The notes beneath the pieces are model-generated. The model was not told the origin of the DNA. It ran no database searches and saw nothing but the letters and a program-made list of their open reading frames with translations. Source: DASPLX01 sp035627375 (GTDB taxonomy: Bacteria > Pseudomonadota > Gammaproteobacteria > Burkholderiales > Burkholderiaceae_D). From it: DNA of 64,000 nt. Positions 26,913-34,912 of this stretch are shown one piece after another. Location of the stretch: positions 62,001 through 126,000 of the forward strand of contig DASPLX010000027.1 in NCBI GenBank assembly GCA_035627375.1, written 5' to 3'. The position numbers and the translations under genes were made by a program. Position 1 is the stretch's first letter, and every line of letters begins with the position of its first letter.

Positions 26913-28685
26913 CTAACTGAACGGCTGTTCCGAGATCAGCACCCGGTTGCGGCCTTCGTTCTTGGCCCGATACAGCGCCGAATCGGCCATCAGCAGCAAT
27001 TCTTCCGCCGAGGTGCCGTGGATGAACAATTGGGCGATGCCGGCGGAGAAGGTGAGGCCGGTCAATGCCTTGTCGCCGAAGACGATGGACATATCGTGGA
27101 ATTGCTTGAGCAGGCAATCCATCCGTACCTTGGTGTCGTATGCCGTCGACACCGGAAACACGAGGCAGAATTCCTCCCCGCCGTAGCGCACCGCCAGGTC
27201 GCTGTTGCGGATCTGGCGGCGCAGCAAGGCCGCGAGATTGATCAATACCTGGTCGCCGAAGCTGTGTCCCAGCGTATCGTTGATGTTCTTGAAGTTGTCG
27301 AGGTCGAGCAGCACCATGGATAGCGCATAACCGGCGCGCTCGGCCTGGCTCAGCATCGCTTCGATCTGTTCGGACAGGAAGCGGCGGTTGTAGAGGCCGG
27401 TCAGCGGATCTTGCACGGCTTGCTCGCGCAAGGCGATCTGCAATTGTTCGACCTCGTCGACCTTGCGACGCAGTTCGCCGTTGAGCGCCTCGAGCTTGAT
27501 CTGCTGCTGCAACGCGTAGTCGCGCTCGAATTCCGCTTGCGCGAGTTCGTGCTGGATTTGCAGCGTGAAGAAGCGCGCGCGAGAACTCGATCCGAGCGAC
27601 GTCTCGTAGTGCTCCTGATAGCGCCGCAGGTAGCCGTAGGCCAGATCGAACTTGCCGAGCTTGGCGTAGGCGCCGGCCAGGGCGTTGTAGACGTGCAGTA
27701 CATAGAACACGCTCTTGAATTCGCCGAAGCCACGTTCGGCCTGCAACAGCCACTGAATGCCTTGTTCCGGCTGCTCCTTGCCGCAGGCGATCACGCCCAG
27801 CATCCACAAGCACTGGTTGATGATTTCCATGTGCTCGTGCTGCTGCGCATGCCGCAAGCCCTGCATGGCGAGTTGCTCCGCTTCATCCCAGCGCAGCAGA
27901 TTGGCGTAGGCCTGGGCCGCGACGACATGCAGGAAAGCCTCTTCGCCCGGCTGGAAATATTTGCTGGCCTTGGGGAACTCGTTCTCGATGATCTTGAGCG
28001 CCGCTGCCGTCTCGCCCATTTCAAGATATACGCTGGCCAAGTTGCCGGCCACCAGATGCGAAAAGCAGACCGGCTGCTCCTTGCACAGGGCGTATCCTTG
28101 CTCGAGCAGATCGCGCGCCTCGGCATAGTTGCCGAGTTCCATTTGCGCCGAGCCGAGATCGGAAAGGGCACGGCAGGAAAGCGGCGTCGACCGTTCGCGC
28201 TGCACCAGGGCGAGCGCCTTGTAGTAGTAACGCAACCCTTCCTGGACTTCGCCGCGAAAGAAATGCAGGTAGCCGAGGCGGTATAGCGCGAAATAGGCGT
28301 CCAGCGGTTCGCGCTCGCTTTCCGGCGCGTCCAGTACCTTTTCCAGCAAGTCCCGGGCGGCGTCGAATTCGCGCAGATTGATGAGAATGCCGGCGAACCC
28401 GGAACGCACCAACAGTTTGCCGCGCTTATCGTCGAGTTGCCGGAAATGGGTTTCGGCTTCCCGCAGCGTTGCTTCGGCTTGCGCCGGCGGACAATAGCGG
28501 ATCTCGTAGAAAGCCTTGTTCAGGAGCGCGTAGGCGAGGCCACGGACGTCATTGTTCTGTTTCGCCAGTTCGATGCAGCGGGCCGACAGCTCCAGCGTGG
28601 TAGCGGGATCGGTGTACTGCGAGGCCCAGGCCCTGTCGTTCAGAGCGGCAATCTCCGAAACCGGAGAGGATGCTGTCAGAGTCAT
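26913..28685 (-). CDS. Cytoplasmic TPR-containing diguanylate cyclase
   Basis: The product has 590 residues. There is no signal peptide and no membrane segment. Residues about 1-370 form helical tetratricopeptide-like repeats (ALLNKAFYEIR, ALYRLGYLHFFRGEV, DLGSAQMELGNYAEA, LASVYLEMGETAAA). A short coiled coil (ALQQQIKLEALNGELRRKVDE) leads into a GGDEF domain (about 415-585) that starts DPLTGLYNRRFL and has the active-site motif GGEEF. It should make cyclic di-GMP. The repeats are likely to bind a partner protein or peptide that sets its activity, as in other soluble TPR-GGDEF regulators. No inhibitory RxxD site is evident directly before GGEEF. Confidence 0.9.
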   Translation of the reverse strand: MTLTASSPVSEIAALNDRAWASQYTDPATTLELSARCIELAKQNNDVRGLAYALLNKAFYEIRYCPPAQAEATLREAETHFRQLDDKRGKLLVRSGFAGILINLREFDAARDLLEKVLDAPESEREPLDAYFALYRLGYLHFFRGEVQEGLRYYYKALALVQRERSTPLSCRALSDLGSAQMELGNYAEARDLLEQGYALCKEQPVCFSHLVAGNLASVYLEMGETAAALKIIENEFPKASKYFQPGEEAFLHVVAAQAYANLLRWDEAEQLAMQGLRHAQQHEHMEIINQCLWMLGVIACGKEQPEQGIQWLLQAERGFGEFKSVFYVLHVYNALAGAYAKLGKFDLAYGYLRRYQEHYETSLGSSSRARFFTLQIQHELAQAEFERDYALQQQIKLEALNGELRRKVDEVEQLQIALREQAVQDPLTGLYNRRFLSEQIEAMLSQAERAGYALSMVLLDLDNFKNINDTLGHSFGDQVLINLAALLRRQIRNSDLAVRYGGEEFCLVFPVSTAYDTKVRMDCLLKQFHDMSIVFGDKALTGLTFSAGIAQLFIHGTSAEELLLMADSALYRAKNEGRNRVLISEQPFS

Positions 28686-28831
28686 TAGGTGGGTCTGGCG
28701 GTGGAGATTTCTCCATTTTAATGCGCTTGCTCATCGATGTGCGGTTTTGCGGCCGCTTCTCGATGTGCGTTTGCAGCATCCGTTCTTCAAGCGGCGTACA
28801 ATGAGCGCTGTATTCTTGCTTGCGCTTTTTT

Positions 28832-29668
28832 ATGCTGAACGTCGATCTTCATTGCCATTCCACTATTTCCGACGGCCTATTGCCGCCGGCCGAAGTCGCT
28901 GCTCGCGCAAAAGCCGGCGGCGTCGACGTCTGGGCCCTGACGGACCATGACGAGGTCGGAGGGGTGGCGGAAGCGCGCGCGGCCGCCCACGATCTCGGCA
29001 TGAAGTTCGTTTCCGGAGTGGAAATCTCGGTGACTTGGGGCGGCGAAACCGTTCACATCGTCGGCTTGCAGGTCGACGAGACCAACGACACTCTCGTGCG
29101 GGGCTTGTATGCGACACGTCACGGGCGCGAACAGCGCGCCCATGAGATATCCGAGCAACTGGCGGCGGTCGGCATTCCGGGGGCATTTGAGGGAGCGCTC
29201 AAGCATGTGGGTAATCCCGATCTCATCTCGCGTACCCATTTTGCGCGCTACATCATCGAAACCGGGCGCTGCAAGGATGTCGCGGAAGTATTCAAGAATT
29301 ACCTGATCGAAGGCAAACCCGGTTACGTGCCGCATCGTTGGGCGACGCTCAAGGATGCCGTCGGCTGGATACGCGGCGCGGGTGGAATGGCCATCATCGC
29401 CCATCCGGGGCGTTATGACTTCAATGACATCGGTTTCGATGCGTTGTTTGCAGAGTTCAAACATCTCGGCGGCGTCGGTATCGAAGTCGTTACCGGTAGT
29501 CACACCGAAGATCAATATGCCTATTTTGCCAAGATTGCACGTCGTTACGATTTTCTTGCGTCGCGCGGCTCGGATTTCCATGGTCCGGGCGAATCGCGCG
29601 TCGAACTTGGCGCGTTGCCCGCTTTGCCTGACAATGTCGTGCCGGTCTGGCACAATTGGCGCCTTTAG
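28832..29668 (+). CDS. PHP-domain phosphoesterase (RNase AM / YciV family)
   Basis: The product has 278 residues from ATG at 28832 (MLNVDLHCHSTISDG); TTG at 28820 would add four. Metal-binding PHP motifs are DLHCHSTISDG, LTDHDEVGG, GVEISVTW, HIVGL, AHPGRY and SRGSDFHGPGE. Members of this family (E. coli YciV/RnmA, Chromobacterium CV1693) hydrolyse 3',5'-nucleoside bisphosphates and trim 5' ends of rRNA. It begins a plus-strand gene series that, after htpX, continues with yciO, an M50 protease and trpS. A TACAAT box at 28797-28802 may be its -10 element. Confidence 0.9.
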   Translation: MLNVDLHCHSTISDGLLPPAEVAARAKAGGVDVWALTDHDEVGGVAEARAAAHDLGMKFVSGVEISVTWGGETVHIVGLQVDETNDTLVRGLYATRHGREQRAHEISEQLAAVGIPGAFEGALKHVGNPDLISRTHFARYIIETGRCKDVAEVFKNYLIEGKPGYVPHRWATLKDAVGWIRGAGGMAIIAHPGRYDFNDIGFDALFAEFKHLGGVGIEVVTGSHTEDQYAYFAKIARRYDFLASRGSDFHGPGESRVELGALPALPDNVVPVWHNWRL

Positions 29669-29710
29669 AAATTTCATCACCCAGCAGCCGCCCGCCGGCC
29701 TGTAGCATCC

Positions 29711-29738
29711 ATTGAAAATTCATGAAATAGCCATATTT
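29711..29738 (+). promoter_or_regulatory. Sigma32-like promoter for htpX
   Basis: ATTGAAA (29711-29717) and CCATATTT (29731-29738) are spaced by 13 bases. The heat-shock sigma factor consensus is CTTGAAA, 13-15 bases, CCCCATNT. The -35 matches at six of seven positions. The -10 matches at all positions except its third and fourth. The htpX start codon is 28 bases downstream, preceded by a GGGAGG Shine-Dalgarno. An inverted repeat, CCATAT-TTTG-ATATGG (29731-29746), overlaps the -10 element. Confidence 0.55.
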
Positions 29739-29766
29739 TGATATGGCCCTACCTGGGAGGTCGTGA

Positions 29767-30636
29767 ATGAAACGGATATTCCTGTTCCTGGCTACGAACA
29801 TCGCCGTCCTACTGGTGATGAGCGTCGTCTTGTCCCTGCTTGGCGTGAACCGGTTCCTCGCCGGAACCGGGCTGAATCTGCCCGCTTTGATGGTGTTCTC
29901 CCTCGTGGTCGGCTTCACGGGATCGATTTTCTCGCTCCTGATCAGCAAGCCGATGGCGAAATGGTCGACCGGCGCCCGCGTGATCGACTCTCCGTCGTCG
30001 AGCACGGAATTGTGGCTGCTGGACACGGTGAGGAAGCTGTCCGAGCGTGCCGGCATCGCGATGCCCGGAGTCGCCATCTATGACGGCGAACCGAATGCGT
30101 TCGCGACCGGCGCCTTCAAGAATTCCGCCTTGGTGGCGGTCTCGACCGGCCTGCTCGAATCGATGAACAAGGAAGAGGTCGAAGCCGTGCTCGGGCACGA
30201 GATCGCGCATGTCGCCAATGGCGACATGGTGACCTTGACCTTGATCCAGGGCGTAGTGAACACTTTCGTCGTGTTCCTGTCGCGCATCGTCGGCTATGTC
30301 GTCGACCGCGCGTTGTCGCGCGACGGCGAGGGTCCCGGCATCGGCTATACGGTGACGGTGCTGGTGTCGCAGATCATTTTCGGTATCGGCGCTTCGATGA
30401 TCGTCGCCTGGTTCTCGCGCTATCGTGAATTCCGGGCCGACGAAGGCTCGGCGCGGCTGCTCGGCTCGCCGCAACCCATGGTGCACGCGCTGGCGCGTCT
30501 CGGCGGCCTCAACCCCGGTGATCTGCCTCAGTCGATGGCGGCGATGGGCATCAACGATACGCCCGGATTCATGCAATTGTTCTCGTCGCATCCCCCGATC
30601 GAACAGCGTATCGCGGCCTTGCGCAATTTGAAGTAA
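29767..30636 (+). CDS. htpX: Membrane zinc metalloprotease HtpX (M48)
   Basis: The product has 289 residues. Two N-terminal membrane segments (about 4-26 and 36-58) are followed by the zinc motif HEIAH at about 144-148 and two more membrane segments (VVNTFVVFLSRIVGYVVD; IIFGIGASMIVAWFS). The third ligand Glu lies in YREFRADEGSARL. The C terminus (FSSHPPIEQRIAAL) is typical. HtpX degrades misfolded inner-membrane proteins with FtsH and is heat- and envelope-stress-induced in enterobacteria. Here it has its own sigma32-like promoter and its own terminator, so it is an independent unit inside the PHP-yciO-trpS series. Confidence 0.96.
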   Translation: MKRIFLFLATNIAVLLVMSVVLSLLGVNRFLAGTGLNLPALMVFSLVVGFTGSIFSLLISKPMAKWSTGARVIDSPSSSTELWLLDTVRKLSERAGIAMPGVAIYDGEPNAFATGAFKNSALVAVSTGLLESMNKEEVEAVLGHEIAHVANGDMVTLTLIQGVVNTFVVFLSRIVGYVVDRALSRDGEGPGIGYTVTVLVSQIIFGIGASMIVAWFSRYREFRADEGSARLLGSPQPMVHALARLGGLNPGDLPQSMAAMGINDTPGFMQLFSSHPPIEQRIAALRNLK

Positions 30637-30656
30637 GAAGGAGCATCGATCACGAC

Positions 30657-30691
30657 GCGGCGGTAGTTTCTGCTACCGCCGCTTTTATTTT
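30657..30691 (+). terminator. Intrinsic terminator of htpX
   Basis: GCGGCGGTAG (30657-30666) pairs fully with CTACCGCCGC (30673-30682) across a six-base loop, followed by TTTTATTTT. It starts 20 bases after the htpX stop codon. Confidence 0.9.
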
Positions 30692-30757
30692 GGTTCAGGC
30701 GCCGGTTGCATCGCCGCCCGATCCGCCGCGTAGCGGCTTTCACCGAAACTCGTTTTC

Positions 30758-31381
30758 ATGACCCAGTTTTTCCATATTCATCCGGACAACCCGCAACTGC
30801 GCCTGATCAAGCAGGCCGCCCAGATCGTACACGGCGGCGGCATCGTGGCGTTGCCGACGGATTCCTGCTACGCGCTGGTCTGCCACCTTGACGACAAGGG
30901 AGCGGTGGAGCGCCTGCGCCGCATTCGCGGCATCGACGAAAAGCATCATCTGACGCTGTTGTGCCGCGATCTCAGCGAAATTTCGGAGTACGCGAAGGTG
31001 GATAACCGCCAGTACCGCATGCTGAAGGCGGCGACGCCGGGGCCGTATACCATCATCTTGGAGGCGACCAAGGAAGTGCCGCGTCGCGTAAGCCATCCGT
31101 CGCGCAAGACCATCGGTTTGCGCGTCCCGGAAAACGCGATCGCGCACGCCTTGCTGGAAGAATTGCGCCAGCCCTTGCTCGGCACCACCCTGATCCTGCC
31201 GGGAGAAGATCGGCCGCTGACCGATCCAGACGAAATCCGCGACGGTCTGGGAGCCCAGATCGAACTCGTGATCGACGGCGGCGCCTGCAGCCTGGAGCCG
31301 ACGACAGTCATCGATCTGACCGGCGGCGAGCCGCAACTGGTGCGCCAGGGGCGCGGAGATGCCGGCCTGTTCGGCCTATGA
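30758..31381 (+). CDS. YciO/Sua5/YwlC family protein (threonylcarbamoyl-AMP synthase-like)
   Basis: The product has 207 residues, the length of YciO rather than of Sua5 with its extra domain. Family blocks are GGIVALPTDSCYALVCHLDD, LRRIRGIDEKHHLTLLC, GPYTIILEATKEVPRR and TIGLRVPENA. TsaC/Sua5 enzymes make the threonylcarbamoyl adenylate used for t6A37 in tRNA. YciO proteins share the fold, but in E. coli YciO does not replace TsaC efficiently, so the role here is uncertain. Position before an M50 protease gene and trpS is the arrangement I expect in Burkholderiales. Confidence 0.85.
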   Translation: MTQFFHIHPDNPQLRLIKQAAQIVHGGGIVALPTDSCYALVCHLDDKGAVERLRRIRGIDEKHHLTLLCRDLSEISEYAKVDNRQYRMLKAATPGPYTIILEATKEVPRRVSHPSRKTIGLRVPENAIAHALLEELRQPLLGTTLILPGEDRPLTDPDEIRDGLGAQIELVIDGGACSLEPTTVIDLTGGEPQLVRQGRGDAGLFGL

Positions 31382-31413
31382 CGGGCGGCGGAAGTCGCGC
31401 TGGTGCCCTCTGA

Positions 31414-31419
31414 TAGAAT
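31414..31419 (+). promoter_or_regulatory. Possible -10 box immediately before the M50 protease gene
   Basis: TAGAAT ends only seven bases before the start codon at 31427. If it is a real -10 element, transcription would begin within a base or two of ATG and the mRNA would be leaderless. No Shine-Dalgarno-like sequence lies in the gap TCATCGG. No good -35 is visible. Confidence 0.35.
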
Positions 31420-31426
31420 TCATCGG

Positions 31427-32083
31427 ATGAACGAAATTATCCAGACGATCGCGGTAATCGCCTTGCCGCTGATATTCGCCATTACCTTGCATGAAGCGGC
31501 GCATGCTTATGCCGCGAAATATTTCGGTGATACGACCGCTTACAGCCAAGGCCGGATGACCCTGAATCCGGTCAAGCATATCGATCCGTTGGGCACGATC
31601 CTGCTGCCATTGATTTTTTTTCTGGTCGGTAGTCCGTTTATCATCGGTTACGCGAAGCCGGTGCCCGTCGATTTCGGCAAGCTGCGCAAGCCGAAACGGG
31701 ACATGGCCTGGGTCGCGCTGGCAGGACCGGCGGCGAATTTCGTCATGGCTTTGTTGTCCTGGATATTGCTAGTGCTGTTGCATGCAGGCGGAGTGGAGGA
31801 GCCTTACTTCATGGCTATCGCCAAGGCTGGCGTCACCGTCAACCTGCTCTTTTTCGCCTTCAACCTGTTTCCGCTGCCGCCGCTGGACGGGGGGCGCATT
31901 CTGACGAGCCTGCTGCCGCATAACTATGCCTACAAGTTCGCGCGTATCGAACCGTACGGATTCTTCATTCTGATAGGCTTGCTCTATTTTCAGGTTCTCG
32001 GCTTCTGGATCGGACCGGTGCAGAATATCGCTCAAGTCCTGATCGGCCTGATCGTTTCTCCTCTGAGTTTTCTTCTGAACTGA
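31427..32083 (+). CDS. Site-2 protease family (M50) membrane metalloprotease
   Basis: The product has 218 residues from ATG at 31427. The open frame begins eight codons earlier, but that segment overlaps the apparent -10 box. The zinc motif HEAAHA lies in the first membrane segment (ITLHEAAHAYAAKYFGD, about 20-36). The second site motif is NLFPLPPLDGGRI (about 143-155). Five to six hydrophobic segments are present. It lacks PDZ and CBS domains, so it is the minimal rhomboid-sized M50 type with unknown substrate. trpS starts seven bases after its stop, indicating co-transcription. Confidence 0.92.
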   Translation: MNEIIQTIAVIALPLIFAITLHEAAHAYAAKYFGDTTAYSQGRMTLNPVKHIDPLGTILLPLIFFLVGSPFIIGYAKPVPVDFGKLRKPKRDMAWVALAGPAANFVMALLSWILLVLLHAGGVEEPYFMAIAKAGVTVNLLFFAFNLFPLPPLDGGRILTSLLPHNYAYKFARIEPYGFFILIGLLYFQVLGFWIGPVQNIAQVLIGLIVSPLSFLLN

Positions 32084-32090
32084 CACTACT

Positions 32091-33293
32091 ATGTATCCTG
32101 ATCGCGTCGTCTCCGGCATGCGTCCCACGGGTGCCTTGCACCTCGGCCATTATCACGGAGCGCTCAAAAACTGGGTCAAGCTGCAATCCGAATACCCCTG
32201 CCTGTTCTTCGTCGCCGATTGGCACGCCTTGACGACCCACTATGACGACCCGAGCGTCATCGAGACCAGCACTTGGGACATGGTGATCGACTGGCTTGCC
32301 TCAGGCATCGATCCCTCGCAGGCGACGCTGTTCATCCAGTCGAAGGTGCCGGAACATGCGGAATTGCATCTTCTGCTGTCGATGTCGACCCCGCTCGGCT
32401 GGCTCGAACGGGTGCCGACCTACAAGGATCAGCAGGAGAAACTCGCCGACCGCGACCTCGCGACCTACGGTTTTCTCGGCTACCCGTTGCTGCAGGCGGC
32501 CGACGTGCTCATCTATCGCGCCAGCATGGTGCCGGTCGGCGAAGACCAAGTGCCGCACATCGAGATGATGCGCGAGATCGCGCGCCGCTTTAACCATATC
32601 TACGGCAAGGAGAAAGGCTTCGAGGAAAAGGCGCGCGAGGCGATCAAGAAACTCGGCGCCAAGCGGGCCAAGATCTACGACGAACTCCGCACCGAGTACC
32701 AGGAAAAGGGCGACGAAGACGCGTTGGCGCAAGCCAAGGCCATGCTCGACGAAGCGCAGAACCTGTCGATGATCGACCGCGAACGCCTGTTCGGCTATCT
32801 CGAAGGCAGCCGCAAGCTGATCCTGGTCGAGCCTCAGGTCAAGCTGACCGAGGCGTCGCGCATGCCGGGTCTCGACGGCCAGAAGATGTCGAAGAGCTAC
32901 AACAATACGATCGCGCTGCGCGACGACAAGGATACGGTCACCAAGAAGGTGCGGACGATGCCGACCGATCCGGCGCGCGTGCGCCGCACCGATCCGGGCG
33001 ATCCGGAGAAATGCCCGGTCTGGCAGCTGCATCAAGTGTATTCCGACGAGCCCACCCGCGATTGGGTCATGAAAGGCTGCCGCTCGGCCGGCATCGGTTG
33101 CCTCGAATGCAAGCAACCCGTCATCGACGGCATTTTGAAGGAGCAGGAGCCGATGCGCGAGCGCGCTCAGCAGTATCTCGATGATCCGTCGCTGGTGCGC
33201 GCCATCGTCGCCGACGGCTGCGAAAAAGCCCGCAAATTCGCCCAGGAAACCATGCGCGACGTGCGCGAGGCGATGGGCTTGAGCTATACCTAA
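32091..33293 (+). CDS. trpS: Tryptophanyl-tRNA synthetase
   Basis: The product has 400 residues. The class I signatures are present: the HIGH equivalent in MRPTGALHLGHYHGAL (about 8-23) and KMSKS in DGQKMSKSYNN (about 263-273). Compared with the 334-residue E. coli enzyme it carries an insertion of about 60 residues at roughly 170-235 (KEKGFEEKAREAIKKLGAKR and on), a helical region also seen in TrpS of other betaproteobacteria. The stop codon shares its last base with the start of the following methyltransferase gene. Confidence 0.96.
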   Translation: MYPDRVVSGMRPTGALHLGHYHGALKNWVKLQSEYPCLFFVADWHALTTHYDDPSVIETSTWDMVIDWLASGIDPSQATLFIQSKVPEHAELHLLLSMSTPLGWLERVPTYKDQQEKLADRDLATYGFLGYPLLQAADVLIYRASMVPVGEDQVPHIEMMREIARRFNHIYGKEKGFEEKAREAIKKLGAKRAKIYDELRTEYQEKGDEDALAQAKAMLDEAQNLSMIDRERLFGYLEGSRKLILVEPQVKLTEASRMPGLDGQKMSKSYNNTIALRDDKDTVTKKVRTMPTDPARVRRTDPGDPEKCPVWQLHQVYSDEPTRDWVMKGCRSAGIGCLECKQPVIDGILKEQEPMRERAQQYLDDPSLVRAIVADGCEKARKFAQETMRDVREAMGLSYT

Positions 33294-33850
33294 TGCAGCA
33301 GCATGCCTCGATCGATGCGCCATCGGCGTGGGTCGCTCGTTTCGCACCGCTGATTCCATCCGGCGAGGCGCTCGATCTGGCTTGCGGCGGCGGGCGCCAC
33401 GCGCGTCTGCTGGCCGCGCAAGGTCGTCCGGTGCTGGCGCTCGATCGCGATGTTTCCCTGGTGGCCCGATCCGCGCCGCCGAACGTGTCCGTGCTTCAGC
33501 ACGATCTCGAACGGGGGGCGAGCTGGCCATTCGAAGACCGGCGGTTTGGCGGGATCGTGGTGACCAATTACCTGCATCGGCCCTTGTTTCCGCATATCGT
33601 CGCAAGCCTCGCGCCCGGCGGCGTACTGATCTACGAAACCTTCGCGCAAGGCAACGAACGTTTCGGCAAGCCTTCGAATCCTGATTTTCTGTTGGCGCCA
33701 GGCGAATTGCTGACTTTGCTTCGTCCCGCGCTGCGCATCATCGCCTTCGAGGACGGTTATCTCGAAGCGCCGAAACCGGCCATGGTGCAACGCGTTTGCG
33801 CGGTGAAGCCAGAACCGGGGCAGTCCGAAGCGCATCTGAGACTCGGATGA
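33293..33850 (+). CDS. Class I SAM-dependent methyltransferase
   Basis: The product has 185 residues. The SAM-binding motif I is LDLACGGGRHARLLA (about 27-41), followed by the acidic end of strand two, VLALDRD, and motif III-like VVTNYLHRPLFPHIVASLAPGGVLIYETFA. The last segment matches the TehB/UbiE-like small methyltransferases. The substrate is unknown. It overlaps the trpS stop codon by one base and precedes dapA by 100 bases. Confidence 0.85.
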   Translation: MQQHASIDAPSAWVARFAPLIPSGEALDLACGGGRHARLLAAQGRPVLALDRDVSLVARSAPPNVSVLQHDLERGASWPFEDRRFGGIVVTNYLHRPLFPHIVASLAPGGVLIYETFAQGNERFGKPSNPDFLLAPGELLTLLRPALRIIAFEDGYLEAPKPAMVQRVCAVKPEPGQSEAHLRLG

Positions 33851-33914
33851 TCCTCGCAGATCGCTTTTGAGCCGGCGGGAGCGCCAAGATGCTCCACGGA
33901 ACCAGCCTATCCGC

Positions 33915-33920
33915 TACAAT
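33915..33920 (+). promoter_or_regulatory. Possible -10 box for dapA
   Basis: TACAAT lies 30 bases before the dapA start codon in a 100-base gap. No convincing -35 is visible, so this is tentative. Confidence 0.35.
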
Positions 33921-33950
33921 CGAATATTTCCATCTTTACGATTCTTCATC

Positions 33951-34829
33951 ATGATTCAGGGCAGCATCGTCGCAATCGTCACCCCTATGCATTCCGATGG
34001 CAGCCTCGACCTGCCGGGCTTGCGCAAGCTGATCGACTGGCATATCGCGGAAGGCACCGACAGCATCGTGATCGTCGGCACCACCGGCGAATCGCCGACC
34101 GTGACGGTGGAGGAACACTGCGAACTGATCAAGCTGGCGGTGGAGCATGCGGCAAAGCGCATTCCCATCATCGCAGGCTCGGGCGGCAATTCGACGGCCG
34201 AGGCGATCGAACTGACGAAGTTCGCGAAGAGCGTCGGCGCCGACGCGTCGCTGCAGGTGGTTCCTTACTACAATCGCCCGACCCAGGAGGGCATGTACCA
34301 GCATTTCAAGAAGATCGCCGAGTCGGTCGATCTTCCGGTCATCCTCTACAACGTGCCGGGCCGCACGGTCGCCGATATGTCGAACGACACGATACTGCGC
34401 CTTGCCCAGGTGCCGGGCATCGTCGGCGTCAAGGATGCGACCGGCAATATCGCGCGCGGCAGCGACCTGATCCGCCTGGCGCCGAAATCCTTCGCCGTGT
34501 ACTCCGGCGACGATGCCACCGCCATGGCGCTGATGTTCTGCGGCGCCAAGGGCAATATTTCCGTGACCGCGAATGTCGCGCCGCGCGCCATGCATGAGCT
34601 GTGCGCCGCGGCCATGGCGGGCAAGGTGGCCGAGGCCGTCGCTCTCAACAACAAGTTGCTCCCGCTGCACAACAAGCTGTTCGTGGAGCCGAATCCGGTG
34701 CCGGTGAAATGGGCGCTGGCCGAAATGGGCATGATGGAAGGCGGCATCCGCCTCCCGCTCGTGCCGCTGGCGGCCGATTTCCATGCCGTCGTCCGTGCCG
34801 CCATGCGCGAGTCCGGTGTATTACAATAG
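33951..34829 (+). CDS. dapA: 4-hydroxy-tetrahydrodipicolinate synthase
   Basis: The product has 292 residues from ATG at 33951. It condenses pyruvate with aspartate semialdehyde in lysine and diaminopimelate synthesis. Motifs: GTTGESPTV (substrate-binding TTGE), YYNRPTQEGMYQHF with the catalytic Tyr, LYNVPGRTVADM and GVKDATGNI carrying the Schiff-base Lys. Followed by bamC, as in E. coli (dapA-bamC). Confidence 0.97.
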   Translation: MIQGSIVAIVTPMHSDGSLDLPGLRKLIDWHIAEGTDSIVIVGTTGESPTVTVEEHCELIKLAVEHAAKRIPIIAGSGGNSTAEAIELTKFAKSVGADASLQVVPYYNRPTQEGMYQHFKKIAESVDLPVILYNVPGRTVADMSNDTILRLAQVPGIVGVKDATGNIARGSDLIRLAPKSFAVYSGDDATAMALMFCGAKGNISVTANVAPRAMHELCAAAMAGKVAEAVALNNKLLPLHNKLFVEPNPVPVKWALAEMGMMEGGIRLPLVPLAADFHAVVRAAMRESGVLQ

Positions 34830-34912
34830 CCCCCGGCCGAACAGGCCCGCCCAGGGAGGGCGCGGCATTATCACGAATCTGTATCCACATGACTAATCTG
34901 GAATTTTTTCAC

